From Streptomyces koelreuteriae (GTDB lineage Bacteria; Actinomycetota; Actinomycetes; Streptomycetales; Streptomycetaceae), in contig NZ_CP075896.1 of the NCBI RefSeq assembly GCF_018604545.1, positions 5,890,001 through 5,954,000 on the forward strand: a stretch of DNA of 64,000 nucleotides. Reading direction: 5' to 3'. Positions 9,076 to 16,906 of this stretch are shown piece by piece. Numbering within the stretch: position 1 is the first letter of the stretch; each line of letters starts with the position of its first letter. The notes below the pieces were generated by a model. The model saw only the letters and a list, made by a program, of their open reading frames with translations. It had not been told where the DNA came from and made no database searches. The position numbers and the translations under genes were made by a program.

Positions 9076-9170
9076 CGAGAGGCCCCGGACCGGCAGAAGG
9101 AGACTAAGGAGACTACGGACTGTCGACCTCTTCGGCCCGGAGCCGTGCGTCGGGTGTCGGGCGTCGGGCG

Positions 9171-9953
9171 TCAGCCCTGTTCCACGCCCAGTGTCAGCGT
9201 GCCGGCGTAACCGGCGGAGGTCGTGCTGCCGAGGGGGGTGAGGGTGAGGAGGCCCGAGGCCGCGCCGCCTTCGTCGTAGATGGAGTCCTGGGCCAGGGTG
9301 GTGCGGGGGACCGTGTTGACCGCGTACTGGGCGAGGGCCGCGACCCTGGTGGTGATGGTCTCGCTGAAGAAGAGCTGGCCGGTGTGGAGTTCCTCGCCGC
9401 CGGTGAAGGAGCCGTCGGGGGTCAGGGTGACGTCCGTGTGGACCTTGATGTGGATGTGGACGCAGCGGCCTCGGTACCAGCCCGGGTAGACCGAGGTGAT
9501 CTTCGCGACGCCGCTGGAGTCGGTGAGGACGCCGCCCCGCAGGAACGTGCCGTTGTCCGGCTCGTCGTGGCCGTTGTTGCCCACGAAGCCGGAGTACTCG
9601 CCGAGGGCGTCCGAGTGCCAGATCTCGACCAGGGCGTTCTTGAGCGGGACGCAGGTGTCGTCGTCCACGACGGTGAGGGTCAGGTTCAGGGGGATGCCCG
9701 TCTTGTCCTCGCTGATGTCCGAGCGGACATACTGTCCGTCGAGGTAGTACGGGCCTTCGGTCATCTGCTTGGTGAGCGTGCAGACGGCTGCGGCGGCGAC
9801 GGGTTCTGTGCTCGGGGTGGTGGCGGTGGTCGGGGTGTGCTGTGCAGCTGCGCCTACGGCCAGGGCAGCTGCGGTGGCACCTCCTGCCAGCAGTACGGTC
9901 CGGCGGCCTACGGGGTTGGGTGTGGGGTCCTTCTGCGTGTCTGTCATGGACAC
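9171..9953 (-). CDS. Exported intradiol ring-cleavage dioxygenase
   Basis: A 260-aa protein with a Tat-type leader (GRRTVLLAGGATAAALAVGAA) followed by the catechol/protocatechuate 1,2-dioxygenase fold. The Fe(III) ligands can be seen as Tyr in TEGPYY, Tyr in YPGWYRG and two His in VHIHIKV. Such exported actinobacterial enzymes open catechol-type rings from lignin or plant phenolics; they lack the N-terminal dimerisation helices of cytosolic forms, as here. There is no carbohydrate-binding domain. An in-frame ATG two codons downstream is an alternative start. The promoter must lie in the 92 bp between its start and the left arm of the foldback element. Family sure; substrate inferred. Confidence 0.92.
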   Translation of the reverse strand: MSMTDTQKDPTPNPVGRRTVLLAGGATAAALAVGAAAQHTPTTATTPSTEPVAAAAVCTLTKQMTEGPYYLDGQYVRSDISEDKTGIPLNLTLTVVDDDTCVPLKNALVEIWHSDALGEYSGFVGNNGHDEPDNGTFLRGGVLTDSSGVAKITSVYPGWYRGRCVHIHIKVHTDVTLTPDGSFTGGEELHTGQLFFSETITTRVAALAQYAVNTVPRTTLAQDSIYDEGGAASGLLTLTPLGSTTSAGYAGTLTLGVEQG

Positions 9954-10045
9954 GGCACCGTAAGGAGGCTTGCTGTTGGAGAGCTGTGTGTTCGGTAAAA
10001 TGACGAGGCGTCAAGTGTGTTGTGAGACACCGGAGTTGTGTGGTG

Positions 10046-10843
10046 CTGTCGAGGCCGCCCGCTTCCTTGCAGTGTCGTGCTTCCACGGCCTGCATCAAGG
10101 GCGCTACGCGTCGCCTTCGGCGATGACCCTTCGGGTCACCCTTGACCCAGCCCGTTCCAGCACGGGAGAGAAGCGAGCGAGCGGCCAGGGAGCAACGGGT
10201 GGCCAGGGGCGTCGGCCCCTCAGGCCGACTCCATGGCCATCGGCGACGCGGGGCGCGTCAGCGGAGCGGCGGCACGCCGGGCGGGTTTAGCGGCTACCGG
10301 CAGGTGGGGCGCCCCGGCCGGGATCCCGTTGCCGAATGTCGGGCGGTCCGGCCGCTGGGGGCGGCTTGGTGCGGCTTGGTGCGGCGATCGGAGCATTCGG
10401 GCAGTCCGTGAGGGGGAGATGCCCAGGTTGGATGCCCCTTGGGAGGTAGCGGGCAGGCCCAAACGCTCCAATCGGCGGTGGCGCCCTCGCGAACTGGGCC
10501 GTGGGCGGGGTGGTCGGGTGCGCCGGCGTCCGCTTGTCGTCCCTCACCGCCTACGCCGGGTGAGTCGCCCGAAGGGCATGGCCCACCCGCCTGCGGTCGC
10601 TTAGCAACCCGGCGTGCCGCCACTCCGCTGACGCGCCCCGCATCGCCGAGCGGCCATGGAGTCAGCCGTAGGGCCCGACTGCCCTGGCCACCCGCCTTTT
10701 CGGGCCGCTCGCTCGCTTCTCTCCCGTGCTGGAGCGGGCTGGGTCAAGGGTGACCCGAAGGGTCATCGCCGAAGGCGACGCGAAGCGCCCTTGATGCAGG
10801 CCGTGGAAGCACGACACTGCAAAGAAGCGGGCGGCCCCGACAG
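10046..10843. repeat. Long inverted-repeat (foldback) element, non-coding
   Basis: Left arm about 10046-10280 and right arm about 10609-10843 are inverted copies, with a 328-bp centre (10281-10608). The outer 141 bp of the arms differ at only four positions I could find; the inner 90 bp are more diverged with small indels. The arms contain smaller hairpins with TTCG loops (for example TGACCCTTCGGGTCA). The centre has its own imperfect palindrome, GATCGGAGCATTCGGGC near 10387 against GCCCAAACGCTCCAATC near 10465. No convincing gene lies inside. The right end stops 3 bp from the stop codon of the DUF397 gene. No clear target-site duplication was found. It could be a MITE-like foldback element or a structured RNA. 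Confidence 0.85.
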
Positions 10844-10846
10844 TTG

Positions 10847-11095
10847 TTACTTGGCGGCGTGAGTGAGGAAGGCCGTCCAAGTGGTGGGGGAGAGAGTGAG
10901 CTGGGGGCCCTGCTTGTTCTTGGAGTCGCGGATGTGGATGGCCTCGGGGCGGGTCGCTATCTCGAGGCAGTCGCCGTCGCCGTCGCCGCTGCTGCTGTGG
11001 CTCGACTTGTGCCAGGTGAGAGCGACTTCTACGCAGTCGCCGGAGCCCCCGCTGCTGTAGCTGCTCTTGAACCAGGCCAGTTCGCTGGTGCTCAT
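10847..11095 (-). CDS. DUF397 protein with duplicated N-terminal motif
   Basis: An 82-aa member of the DUF397 family, which in streptomycetes almost always sits beside an XRE regulator. The motif W-x-K-S-S-x-S-x-G-D-C-x-E-x-A appears twice (WFKSSYSS... and WHKSSHSS...), so the N-terminal strand pair has been duplicated; the remainder (IHIRDSKNKQGPQLTLSP.. WTAFL) is the normal second half. Its start overlaps the XRE stop by 4 bp (ATGA), so the two are translationally coupled. In whiJ-type systems, DUF397 proteins are thought to act with or against the partner regulator. It ends directly at the foldback element. Confidence 0.92.
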   Translation of the reverse strand: MSTSELAWFKSSYSSGGSGDCVEVALTWHKSSHSSSGDGDGDCLEIATRPEAIHIRDSKNKQGPQLTLSPTTWTAFLTHAAK

Positions 11096-11928
11096 AGGTC
11101 CCCTCGCATCCGCTGCAACAGGCTCGTGGAGTCCTTGAGAGTGAGAGCCTGTGAGCGCATCCTGGCATACCGCATCTGGAGCATGCTGACCACCTTTCGG
11201 TCAGCGATGAACTGCCCGCTTTCCTGCCCTTCGCAGTATGCGAACCACTTGTTCTCCGGGGTCTCCAGCAACTGCATGGGCCCGTCCAGACCCGCGTGTG
11301 TGTCCTGCTCCGTTGGCATGATCTGGATCTCCACGTTGCGTAGTTCGCCGATCTCCAGAACGTGGTCGATGAGTTCACGCGTGACCTCCACTCCGCCAGT
11401 GCGACGCCGGAAGAGGTGCTCCTCCAGGATGAAGCCAAATGCCGTGTTCGGCCGTTCCCGCAGCAGGCGTTGCCGCTCCGCCCGCGCCACCCACTGTGCC
11501 TCGATCTGTTCGTCGCTCAGCGGAGGGAGCTGGTTCGTGAAGAGCGTCCGGGCGTATGCCTCGGTCTGCAGCAGGCCCGGCACCAACCGGCACTCGTACG
11601 TGTACAGCGTGATAGCCGTGGCCTCCAACTGAGCCCACCGCCGAAACCAAGCCGCCAACCCCGGCTGCCTCTCCAGGCACCCCGCCGCCTTCCGTAACGC
11701 CCCCGTCCTGCCGAACACCTCCTCCGCCCTGGTCACGAATTCCGGATCCGGCATCCGCCTCCCCAGCTCCACCGAAGCCACCGTGTGTTTGGAGAACCTC
11801 ACCAGCTCTCCGAACTCCTCCCTGCTCAACCCCGCGTGCTCGCGCAAGCCCTGGACCACCGCCCCGAACGTCCGCAGACTGTCCGACGACTCCGGCTCGC
11901 TGCCCGTCCCCATCGCGCCATCGACCAC
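11092..11928 (-). CDS. XRE-family regulator with DUF5753 domain (WhiJ-like)
   Basis: A 278-aa DNA-binding protein. Residues 18-75 form a Cro/CI helix-turn-helix (LREHAGLSREEFGELVRFSKHT); residues about 85-270 form the DUF5753 ligand-binding domain (LVPGLLQTEAYARTLF, RAERQRLL, FILEEHLFRRR). This architecture with an adjacent DUF397 gene is typical of the many WhiJ-like sporulation/antibiotic regulators of Streptomyces. Leu78 is encoded by TTA (11695-11697), so expression should need the bldA tRNA. The GTG start follows GGGAGG. The gene diverges from an RsbW-like ATPase gene across a spacer with a 27-bp palindrome that is probably its operator. Confidence 0.92.
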   Translation of the reverse strand: MVDGAMGTGSEPESSDSLRTFGAVVQGLREHAGLSREEFGELVRFSKHTVASVELGRRMPDPEFVTRAEEVFGRTGALRKAAGCLERQPGLAAWFRRWAQLEATAITLYTYECRLVPGLLQTEAYARTLFTNQLPPLSDEQIEAQWVARAERQRLLRERPNTAFGFILEEHLFRRRTGGVEVTRELIDHVLEIGELRNVEIQIMPTEQDTHAGLDGPMQLLETPENKWFAYCEGQESGQFIADRKVVSMLQMRYARMRSQALTLKDSTSLLQRMRGDL

Positions 11929-11986
11929 TGTCGGTCACCTCCCGGAGCATGGTTACGGGGCGTGATCGGTACTGTCCAGTCCGTCA

Positions 11987-12013
11987 CCGCGTACGCTGCC
12001 GCAGCGTACGCGG
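11987..12013. promoter_or_regulatory. 27-bp palindrome, candidate operator
   Basis: CCGCGTACGCTGC (11987-11999) and GCAGCGTACGCGG (12001-12013) are perfect 13-bp arms around a single C at 12000. It lies 59 bp from the XRE start and 45 bp from the ATPase start, between divergent genes, so it is likely bound by the XRE regulator to control both. Confidence 0.7.
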
Positions 12014-12057
12014 CGTCGACCTGGAGAACTCCGGCCCTCAGTCGCCACATTGGGCGC

Positions 12058-12516
12058 ATGACAGCAAGGACCACCCCCGCGACGCCCCAACCCCCGGTCA
12101 CCGTACGTGTGTTCAGTCAGCGCTTCAGTGCCACCCCGCGCGGTGCGCGACTCGCCCGGCGTCTGGCCGCTCACCAGTTGGACGGCTGGGGCATCCCGCA
12201 CGGCACCGACGCCTCCGAGACCGTCGTTCTGATCGTCGCCGAGCTGGCCGCCAACGCCGTGATACACGGGCGTGTGCCGGGGAGGGACTTCGAGTTGCGG
12301 CTCGGTCTCGTCACGGGTGGCGTGCGGATCGAGGTCAGTGACGCGTGTGCGGGTTCCTGCCCGCCCGGGCCGCGAGAGGTGCCTCCCCCGGGCCCTCTCG
12401 ACGAGCACGGCCGGGGTCTCCTCCTCGTGGACGCGCTCGCCGACCGGTGGGAAGTGCTGCGGCGCGACCCCGGCAAGACGGTTCGCGCCGAGGTCGATCT
12501 GCCGGGCGCCCCGTAG
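12058..12516 (+). CDS. RsbW-like ATP-binding protein (HATPase_c)
   Basis: A 152-aa GHKL ATPase of the anti-sigma/serine kinase type. The N box is VAELAANAVIHG (about residues 58-69), the G1 box is VSDACAG and the G2 box DEHGRGLLLVDALADRW. Such proteins bind sigma factors or phosphorylate anti-anti-sigma partners; in Streptomyces they often accompany XRE/DUF397 pairs, as here. The ATG at 12058 was chosen because homology begins just after it. It has no clear ribosome site, and a CACATT six bases upstream could be the -10 of a leaderless transcript. Partner proteins cannot be told from sequence. Confidence 0.88.
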   Translation: MTARTTPATPQPPVTVRVFSQRFSATPRGARLARRLAAHQLDGWGIPHGTDASETVVLIVAELAANAVIHGRVPGRDFELRLGLVTGGVRIEVSDACAGSCPPGPREVPPPGPLDEHGRGLLLVDALADRWEVLRRDPGKTVRAEVDLPGAP

Positions 12517-12531
12517 GGCGGCGAGACGGTC

Positions 12532-14274
12532 CTAGCCCGCCGCCCCCATGCCCGCCGCGTTGGGCCAGGCCTGGGTGCCCGGCCAGCCCGTGGCCGGGGC
12601 GGGAGAGAGGCCGTTCGTGCCCCTGACCTGCGCGGCGGTCAGTCCGCCCCGGGCGGGAACGCCCGGCGGGGTGGGGCCGGCGGCGGCCGGTGCGGGTGCC
12701 GGTGTCGGCATGGGAGCCGGGGCCGGAGCAGGGGCAGGGGTGGGGACGGGGGCCGGAGCAGGGGCCTGGGCCACGGGGGCCAGCGGCTGCTGGAGCGGTG
12801 CGGCCATGGGCTGTGGAGCGGGTTGGGGTACCGGCTGCGGCACGGCCTGCGGCATCTGCTGCTGACCCATCTGGCCCATCTGCGGCATCTGGCCCATCTG
12901 GCCCATCTGTGCCGCCGCCGGCATCGGCATCCCTCCGCCCGGGCCCGCCGGGGCGGCGGACGCGGTGGCGGGGAGCGGCATGCCGGTGCCGACGGCGGCA
13001 GGGGGTGCGGCGGGCCCCGGACCACCGAAACCGGTGGCCTGAGCGGCGAGCCCGCGCATGCCCGACCCGTTGGTCTCACTCACCAGGCGGTCCACGGCCG
13101 CCGTACCGGAGCTGTAGCTGGTCCCGTTGCTCAGCTCCGGTACGGCGGCTCCCCTCCTGGACGTCCCGTAGAGCACCTGTTCCAGGCCGGACACCAGGCG
13201 ACGCACGTCCACCTGGGGGCGCACGACGAGACGCAGGAAGCGGCTGGACGAACCGATCTTGTTGCCGCACTCGCGGACCAGGATCCGGTGCTCGGTGAGC
13301 ATCCTGTCCCGGACCACGGTGCCCTCGGCGCCCACGGGGAGGCGCACGAAGAGGAAGTTGCCCTGCGAGGGGTAGACCGTCAGCCCGGGCAGGGAGGAGA
13401 GCTGGCTGGCCATGTCGAGCCGGTCGCGGCGCACCTGCTGGAGGCTCTGCGCGTACTCGGCGCCGTGCTCCTTGAGCATGAAGACGACGTGCTCGGCGAA
13501 GGAGTTGAGGTTCCACTTCGGCAGCATCGAGCGGACGCGGCCCGCGAGCGACGGGTTGGCGACGAGGTAGCCGAAGCGGATGCCGTGCAGGCCGAAGTTC
13601 TTGCCGAGGCTGCGCAGCACGATGACGTTGGGCCGCAGCATGGCCTCCTGGACGACGGACGGCTCGGCCTCGGCGTCCGCGAACTCCAGGAACGACTCGT
13701 CGATGACGACCAGGTCGAGGTCGGCCATGGCGTCCATGAACTGCACGATGGCGTGCTTGTGGAGGAAGCCGCCGTCGGGGTTGTTGGGGTTGCAGATGAC
13801 GGCGACCCGCGTGCCCCGGGCGCGGATGAACTCGGCGTACTGCGCGAGGTCGAGGGCGAAGCCGCTGGACTCCTGGAGCGGGAACATGTCGACCCGCTTG
13901 CCGGTCTCCATGGGCTGGTCGGTCCAGCGGCCGAAGGTGGGGACGGGGATGGCGAGGGACTCGCGGACGAGGAGGTGGTCGATCCAGGTGATGAGCTCGG
14001 TGGAGCCGTTGCCCATGGCCACGCACTGCGGCGGCAGCTGGAGCAGGCTGCACAGTTCGGCCGTGATGGTGTCGGCGCCGCTCGGGTAGTACGTGATGAT
14101 GTCGCGGAGTCTGGCCCCCATGTCGTCGAACATGGCCGGGGTCGGGAAGTACGGGTTGCAGGGGATACAGAAGTCCACCGGCCCGGCGCCTTCGCCGCCC
14201 TCACGTGTCAACGCCGCCATCGACGGGCTGTGAGCCGCGGTGCTGCGGAACAGCGACGTGACGTTGTCGGCCAT
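12532..14274 (-). CDS. PLP-dependent class I/II aminotransferase with low-complexity tail
   Basis: A 580-aa protein. Residues 1-360 are a fold-type I aminotransferase resembling histidinol-phosphate aminotransferase and CobD: CIPCNPYFPTP, YPSG, ICNPNNPDGG, VIDESFLEFAD, the PLP lysine in RSLGKNFGLHG, and RLVVRP. Residues about 370-580 are a tail of Met/Gln/Pro/Ala repeats (MGQMGQMPQMGQM, then QPVPQPAPQP and PAPAPAP runs) with no recognisable domain. The biochemical substrate is unknown; histidine synthesis is unlikely because no his genes are near. The ATG has a GGAGG site. The gene follows the sugar operon on the same strand but is separated from it by a strong hairpin. Confidence 0.88.
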   Translation of the reverse strand: MADNVTSLFRSTAAHSPSMAALTREGGEGAGPVDFCIPCNPYFPTPAMFDDMGARLRDIITYYPSGADTITAELCSLLQLPPQCVAMGNGSTELITWIDHLLVRESLAIPVPTFGRWTDQPMETGKRVDMFPLQESSGFALDLAQYAEFIRARGTRVAVICNPNNPDGGFLHKHAIVQFMDAMADLDLVVIDESFLEFADAEAEPSVVQEAMLRPNVIVLRSLGKNFGLHGIRFGYLVANPSLAGRVRSMLPKWNLNSFAEHVVFMLKEHGAEYAQSLQQVRRDRLDMASQLSSLPGLTVYPSQGNFLFVRLPVGAEGTVVRDRMLTEHRILVRECGNKIGSSSRFLRLVVRPQVDVRRLVSGLEQVLYGTSRRGAAVPELSNGTSYSSGTAAVDRLVSETNGSGMRGLAAQATGFGGPGPAAPPAAVGTGMPLPATASAAPAGPGGGMPMPAAAQMGQMGQMPQMGQMGQQQMPQAVPQPVPQPAPQPMAAPLQQPLAPVAQAPAPAPVPTPAPAPAPAPMPTPAPAPAAAGPTPPGVPARGGLTAAQVRGTNGLSPAPATGWPGTQAWPNAAGMGAAG

Positions 14275-14323
14275 GGAACCTCCGTATGAGGCGGGTCCGT
14301 TGGGGACGGCCGGACCCGACGTT

Positions 14324-14361
14324 TAAGGGCGGCCCGCGCGGGGGAGCGCGGGCCGCCCTTA
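14324..14361. terminator. 16-bp perfect hairpin after galM
   Basis: TAAGGGCGGCCCGCGC (14324-14339) pairs with GCGCGGGCCGCCCTTA (14346-14361) over a 6-nt loop. It lies between the galM stop (14455) and the aminotransferase start (14274), both on the minus strand, and probably ends the sugar operon. There is no T-run, as is usual in this genus. Confidence 0.75.
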
Positions 14362-14454
14362 CATACGGAGACTGTGGTGACACTGTTCAACCGTTGGGAA
14401 TACGGTCAGAACTTGTGTCCTACCTGTGAAGGCTTGTCAGTGGCGCCACAGGTG

Positions 14455-15603
14455 TCAGCAGTCGAACGAGTGGATCGTCGTCGTCCGGTACGTCTGCCCG
14501 GGCCGCAGCACCGTGGAGGGGAACTTCGGCTTGTTCGGCGAGTCCGGGAAGTGCTGCGTCTCCAGGCAGAGCGCGTCGCCCTGCCGGTAGGTGCGGCCGG
14601 ACGGGCCGGTCAGCGTGCCGTCGAGGAAGTTGCCGGAGTAGAACTGCAGGCCCGGCTCGTTCGTGGCGATCCTCAGGGTGCGGCCGGAGGCCGGGTCGCG
14701 CAGGGTCGCGACATGCTCGGGCCGGGCGGTGCGGCCCTTGTCGAGGACCCAGTTGTGGTCGAAGCCCTTGGCGGTCACCAGCTGGGGGTGCGCGACACGT
14801 ATGTCCCGGCCGATCGGCTTGGCACGGCCGAAGTCGAAGGGCGTGCCCGCGACCTTGGCCAGCTCGCCCGTGGGGATCAGGCCCGCGTCGGTGGGCGTGT
14901 AGCGGGAGGCGGCGATCTGGAGCTCGTGGTCCTCGATCGTGCCGCTGCCCTCGCCGGCGAGGTTCCAGTAGACGTGGCTGGTGAGGTTGACGACGGTGGC
15001 CTTGTCGGTGGTGGCCTCGTAGTCGACGCGCCAGTCGCCGTGCCGGGTGAGCGTGTACGTCACCTTCGTCTTGAGCGTGCCGGGGTAGCCCATCTCGCCG
15101 TCGACGCTCGTGTAGTACAGGTGCAGACCGACGTCGGAGCCCTTGGTGAACGGCTCGATGTCCCATACGCGCTTGTCGAAGCCCTTGGCCCCGCCGTGCA
15201 GGCTCTGCTCGCCGTCGTTGACGGAGAGCTGGTAGTCCTTGCCGTCGAGGGTGAACTTGCCCTTGCCGATGCGGTTGCCGTAGCGGCCGATCAGGGCGCC
15301 GAAGTAGGGGCTCTTGGCGACGTAGTCCTCGACGTTGTCGAAGCCCGCGGAGACGTTGGCGTAGCGGCCGCGGCGGTCGGGGATCTCCAGGGACTGGACG
15401 ATGCCGCCGTAGGAGAGGACCTTCAGGCGGGTGCCGCCGTTCTCCAGGGCCCAGCTGTAGATCTTGGTGCCGTCGGCGAGCTTGCCGAAGAGCGTCTTCA
15501 CCGGCTTCCTGCCTCCCGTGGCGTGCGCCGTGCCGCCGAGGGTGGTGGCGGCCATGCCCGCCGCCGCTGCTCCGGCGATGACCGTGCGTCTGTTCAGTTC
15601 CAT
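14455..15603 (-). CDS. Aldose 1-epimerase, Tat-exported
   Basis: A 382-aa galactose mutarotase family protein that interconverts alpha and beta anomers of free aldoses. The N terminus MELNRRTVIAGAAAAGMAATTLG with an A-H-A cleavage site is a Tat signal, so this copy works outside the cell. Family motifs include VLSYGGIVQSLEIPD, GRYGNRIGKGKFTLDG, LHGGAKGFDKRVWD (catalytic His region), SHVYWNL, and the C-terminal ETQHFPDSPN with the region of the catalytic Glu. It is the last gene of the sugar operon and would supply the anomer preferred by the ABC transporter. A second, cytosolic epimerase is encoded at 35155-36126. Confidence 0.93.
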   Translation of the reverse strand: MELNRRTVIAGAAAAGMAATTLGGTAHATGGRKPVKTLFGKLADGTKIYSWALENGGTRLKVLSYGGIVQSLEIPDRRGRYANVSAGFDNVEDYVAKSPYFGALIGRYGNRIGKGKFTLDGKDYQLSVNDGEQSLHGGAKGFDKRVWDIEPFTKGSDVGLHLYYTSVDGEMGYPGTLKTKVTYTLTRHGDWRVDYEATTDKATVVNLTSHVYWNLAGEGSGTIEDHELQIAASRYTPTDAGLIPTGELAKVAGTPFDFGRAKPIGRDIRVAHPQLVTAKGFDHNWVLDKGRTARPEHVATLRDPASGRTLRIATNEPGLQFYSGNFLDGTLTGPSGRTYRQGDALCLETQHFPDSPNKPKFPSTVLRPGQTYRTTTIHSFDC

Positions 15604-15627
15604 GCGTGCGGCTCCCGTATAAGGAGA

Positions 15628-15652
15628 GGGCCCCGCCTTCCCGGCGGGGCCC
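15628..15652. terminator. Intercistronic hairpin between permease gene and galM
   Basis: GGGCCCCGCC (15628-15637) pairs perfectly with GGCGGGGCCC (15643-15652) over the loop TTCCC. Placed inside the operon, it may partly terminate transcription or protect the upstream transporter mRNA. It ends 10 bp from the permease stop. Confidence 0.6.
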
Positions 15653-15661
15653 CGATCTGAC

Positions 15662-16906
15662 TTACGAACCGACCTTGCGCTTGTTCCACACGTCGAACCC
15701 GACCGCCGCCAGCAGGACCAGGCCCTTGATGACCTGCTGCCAGTCGGTGCCGATGCCGACGAGGTTCATACCGTTGTTCAGCACGCCCAGGACCAGGCCG
15801 CCGATGATCGCGCCGAGCACGGTGCCGACACCGCCGCTCATCGACGCACCGCCGATGAACGAGGCCGCGATCGCCTCCAGTTCGAAGTTGAGGCCGGCCT
15901 TGGGAGAGGCCGCGTTGAAGCGGGCGGCGAAGACCAGACCCGCCAGGGCCGCGAGCATGCCCATGTTCAGGAAGACCAGGAAGGTGACCTTCTTGTCCTT
16001 CACACCCGACAGCTTGGCCGCGGGCAGATTGCCGCCGATGGCGTAGATGTGGCGGCCGACGATCGCGTTGCGCATCACGTAGCCGAAACCGACGAGCAGC
16101 ACACCGAGGATGAGCAGCACGATCGGGGCGCCCTTGTAGCTGGCCAGCAGCATCGTCAGCGTGAGGATGGCGGCGCCGAGCGCGACCAGCTTCAGCAGGA
16201 ACAGCTTGAAGGGCGGGACGTCCAGGGAGAACTCCTGCTGCCGCCTGCGGTCACGGACCTCCTGGAAGACCACGAAGGCGATCATCGCGAAGCCCAGCAG
16301 CAGCGTCAGGTTGTGGTAGTTGGTCTGCGGGCCGACCTCGGGCAGGAACCCGTTGGCGACCTTCTGCAGGCCCTCCGGGAACGGGCCGAGCGTCTGGCCC
16401 TCCAGGAAGATCTCGGTCAGACCGCGGAAGATCAGCATGCCCGCCAGGGTCACGATGAACGACGGTATGCCGCCGTACGCGATGAAGAACCCCTGGACGG
16501 CGCCCGCGATGGCGCCCACGGCCAGGCACAGCACCACGGCGAGCAGCCACGGTATGTCGTGCTTGACCATGAACACGGCGGCCATCGAGCCGACGAACGC
16601 CGTCAGCGAGCCGACCGAGAGGTCGATGTGGCCCGCGATGATGACCAGCATCATGCCGATCGCGAGGATCAGGATGTAGCTGTTCTGCAGCACCAGGTTG
16701 GAGACGTTGCGCGGCAGCAGCAGGTCGCCGTCGGTCCACACGGCGAACAGGACCACGATCAGACCGAGGGCGAACAGCATGCCGTACTGCCGCATGTTGC
16801 GGCGCATGCCGTCCAGCATCAGCTGCAGCAGTCCGCCCCCCGTGGCCTCCCCTCCCTTGCCGGTCGGCGCCGGGGCCGGCGTCTTGGCGGTCACGTCCGT
16901 GCTCAT
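15662..16906 (-). CDS. mmsB: Monosaccharide ABC transporter permease (MmsB/GguB type)
   Basis: A 414-aa integral membrane permease of the BPD_transp_2 (RbsC/XylH) family. A basic cytosolic N-terminal stretch (residues 1-40) is followed by about ten to twelve membrane helices. Motifs include IIAGHIDLSVGSLTAFVGSM, the hydrophilic loop with FLEGQTLGPFPEGLQ that marks the XylH/GguB branch, and GAIIGGLVLGVLNNGMNL near the end. It forms the channel of the ABC importer with the ATPase encoded just upstream; the two genes overlap by 4 bp (ATGA), ensuring equal synthesis. Likely cargo, from the ChvE-type binding protein, is arabinose, galactose, xylose or glucose. Confidence 0.93.
   Translation of the reverse strand: MSTDVTAKTPAPAPTGKGGEATGGGLLQLMLDGMRRNMRQYGMLFALGLIVVLFAVWTDGDLLLPRNVSNLVLQNSYILILAIGMMLVIIAGHIDLSVGSLTAFVGSMAAVFMVKHDIPWLLAVVLCLAVGAIAGAVQGFFIAYGGIPSFIVTLAGMLIFRGLTEIFLEGQTLGPFPEGLQKVANGFLPEVGPQTNYHNLTLLLGFAMIAFVVFQEVRDRRRQQEFSLDVPPFKLFLLKLVALGAAILTLTMLLASYKGAPIVLLILGVLLVGFGYVMRNAIVGRHIYAIGGNLPAAKLSGVKDKKVTFLVFLNMGMLAALAGLVFAARFNAASPKAGLNFELEAIAASFIGGASMSGGVGTVLGAIIGGLVLGVLNNGMNLVGIGTDWQQVIKGLVLLAAVGFDVWNKRKVGS

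Noticed and set aside
8443..10098. 551-residue minus-strand open frame
   Set aside because: It spans the YCII and dioxygenase genes in wrong frames and part of the foldback element; composition is Arg/Pro-rich and no motif is seen.
10281..10608. A transposase or small gene in the centre of the foldback element
   Set aside because: Short frames exist in several phases, but none has a domain, ribosome site or consistent codon bias.
11785..12057. N-terminal extension of the RsbW-like ATPase
   Set aside because: It runs through the divergent promoter and the 27-bp palindrome (read as AYAAAAYAA); homology begins after the ATG at 12058.
12823..14289. 488-residue plus-strand open frame opposite the aminotransferase
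   Set aside because: The minus-strand frame has full aminotransferase motifs; the plus frame has only biased composition.
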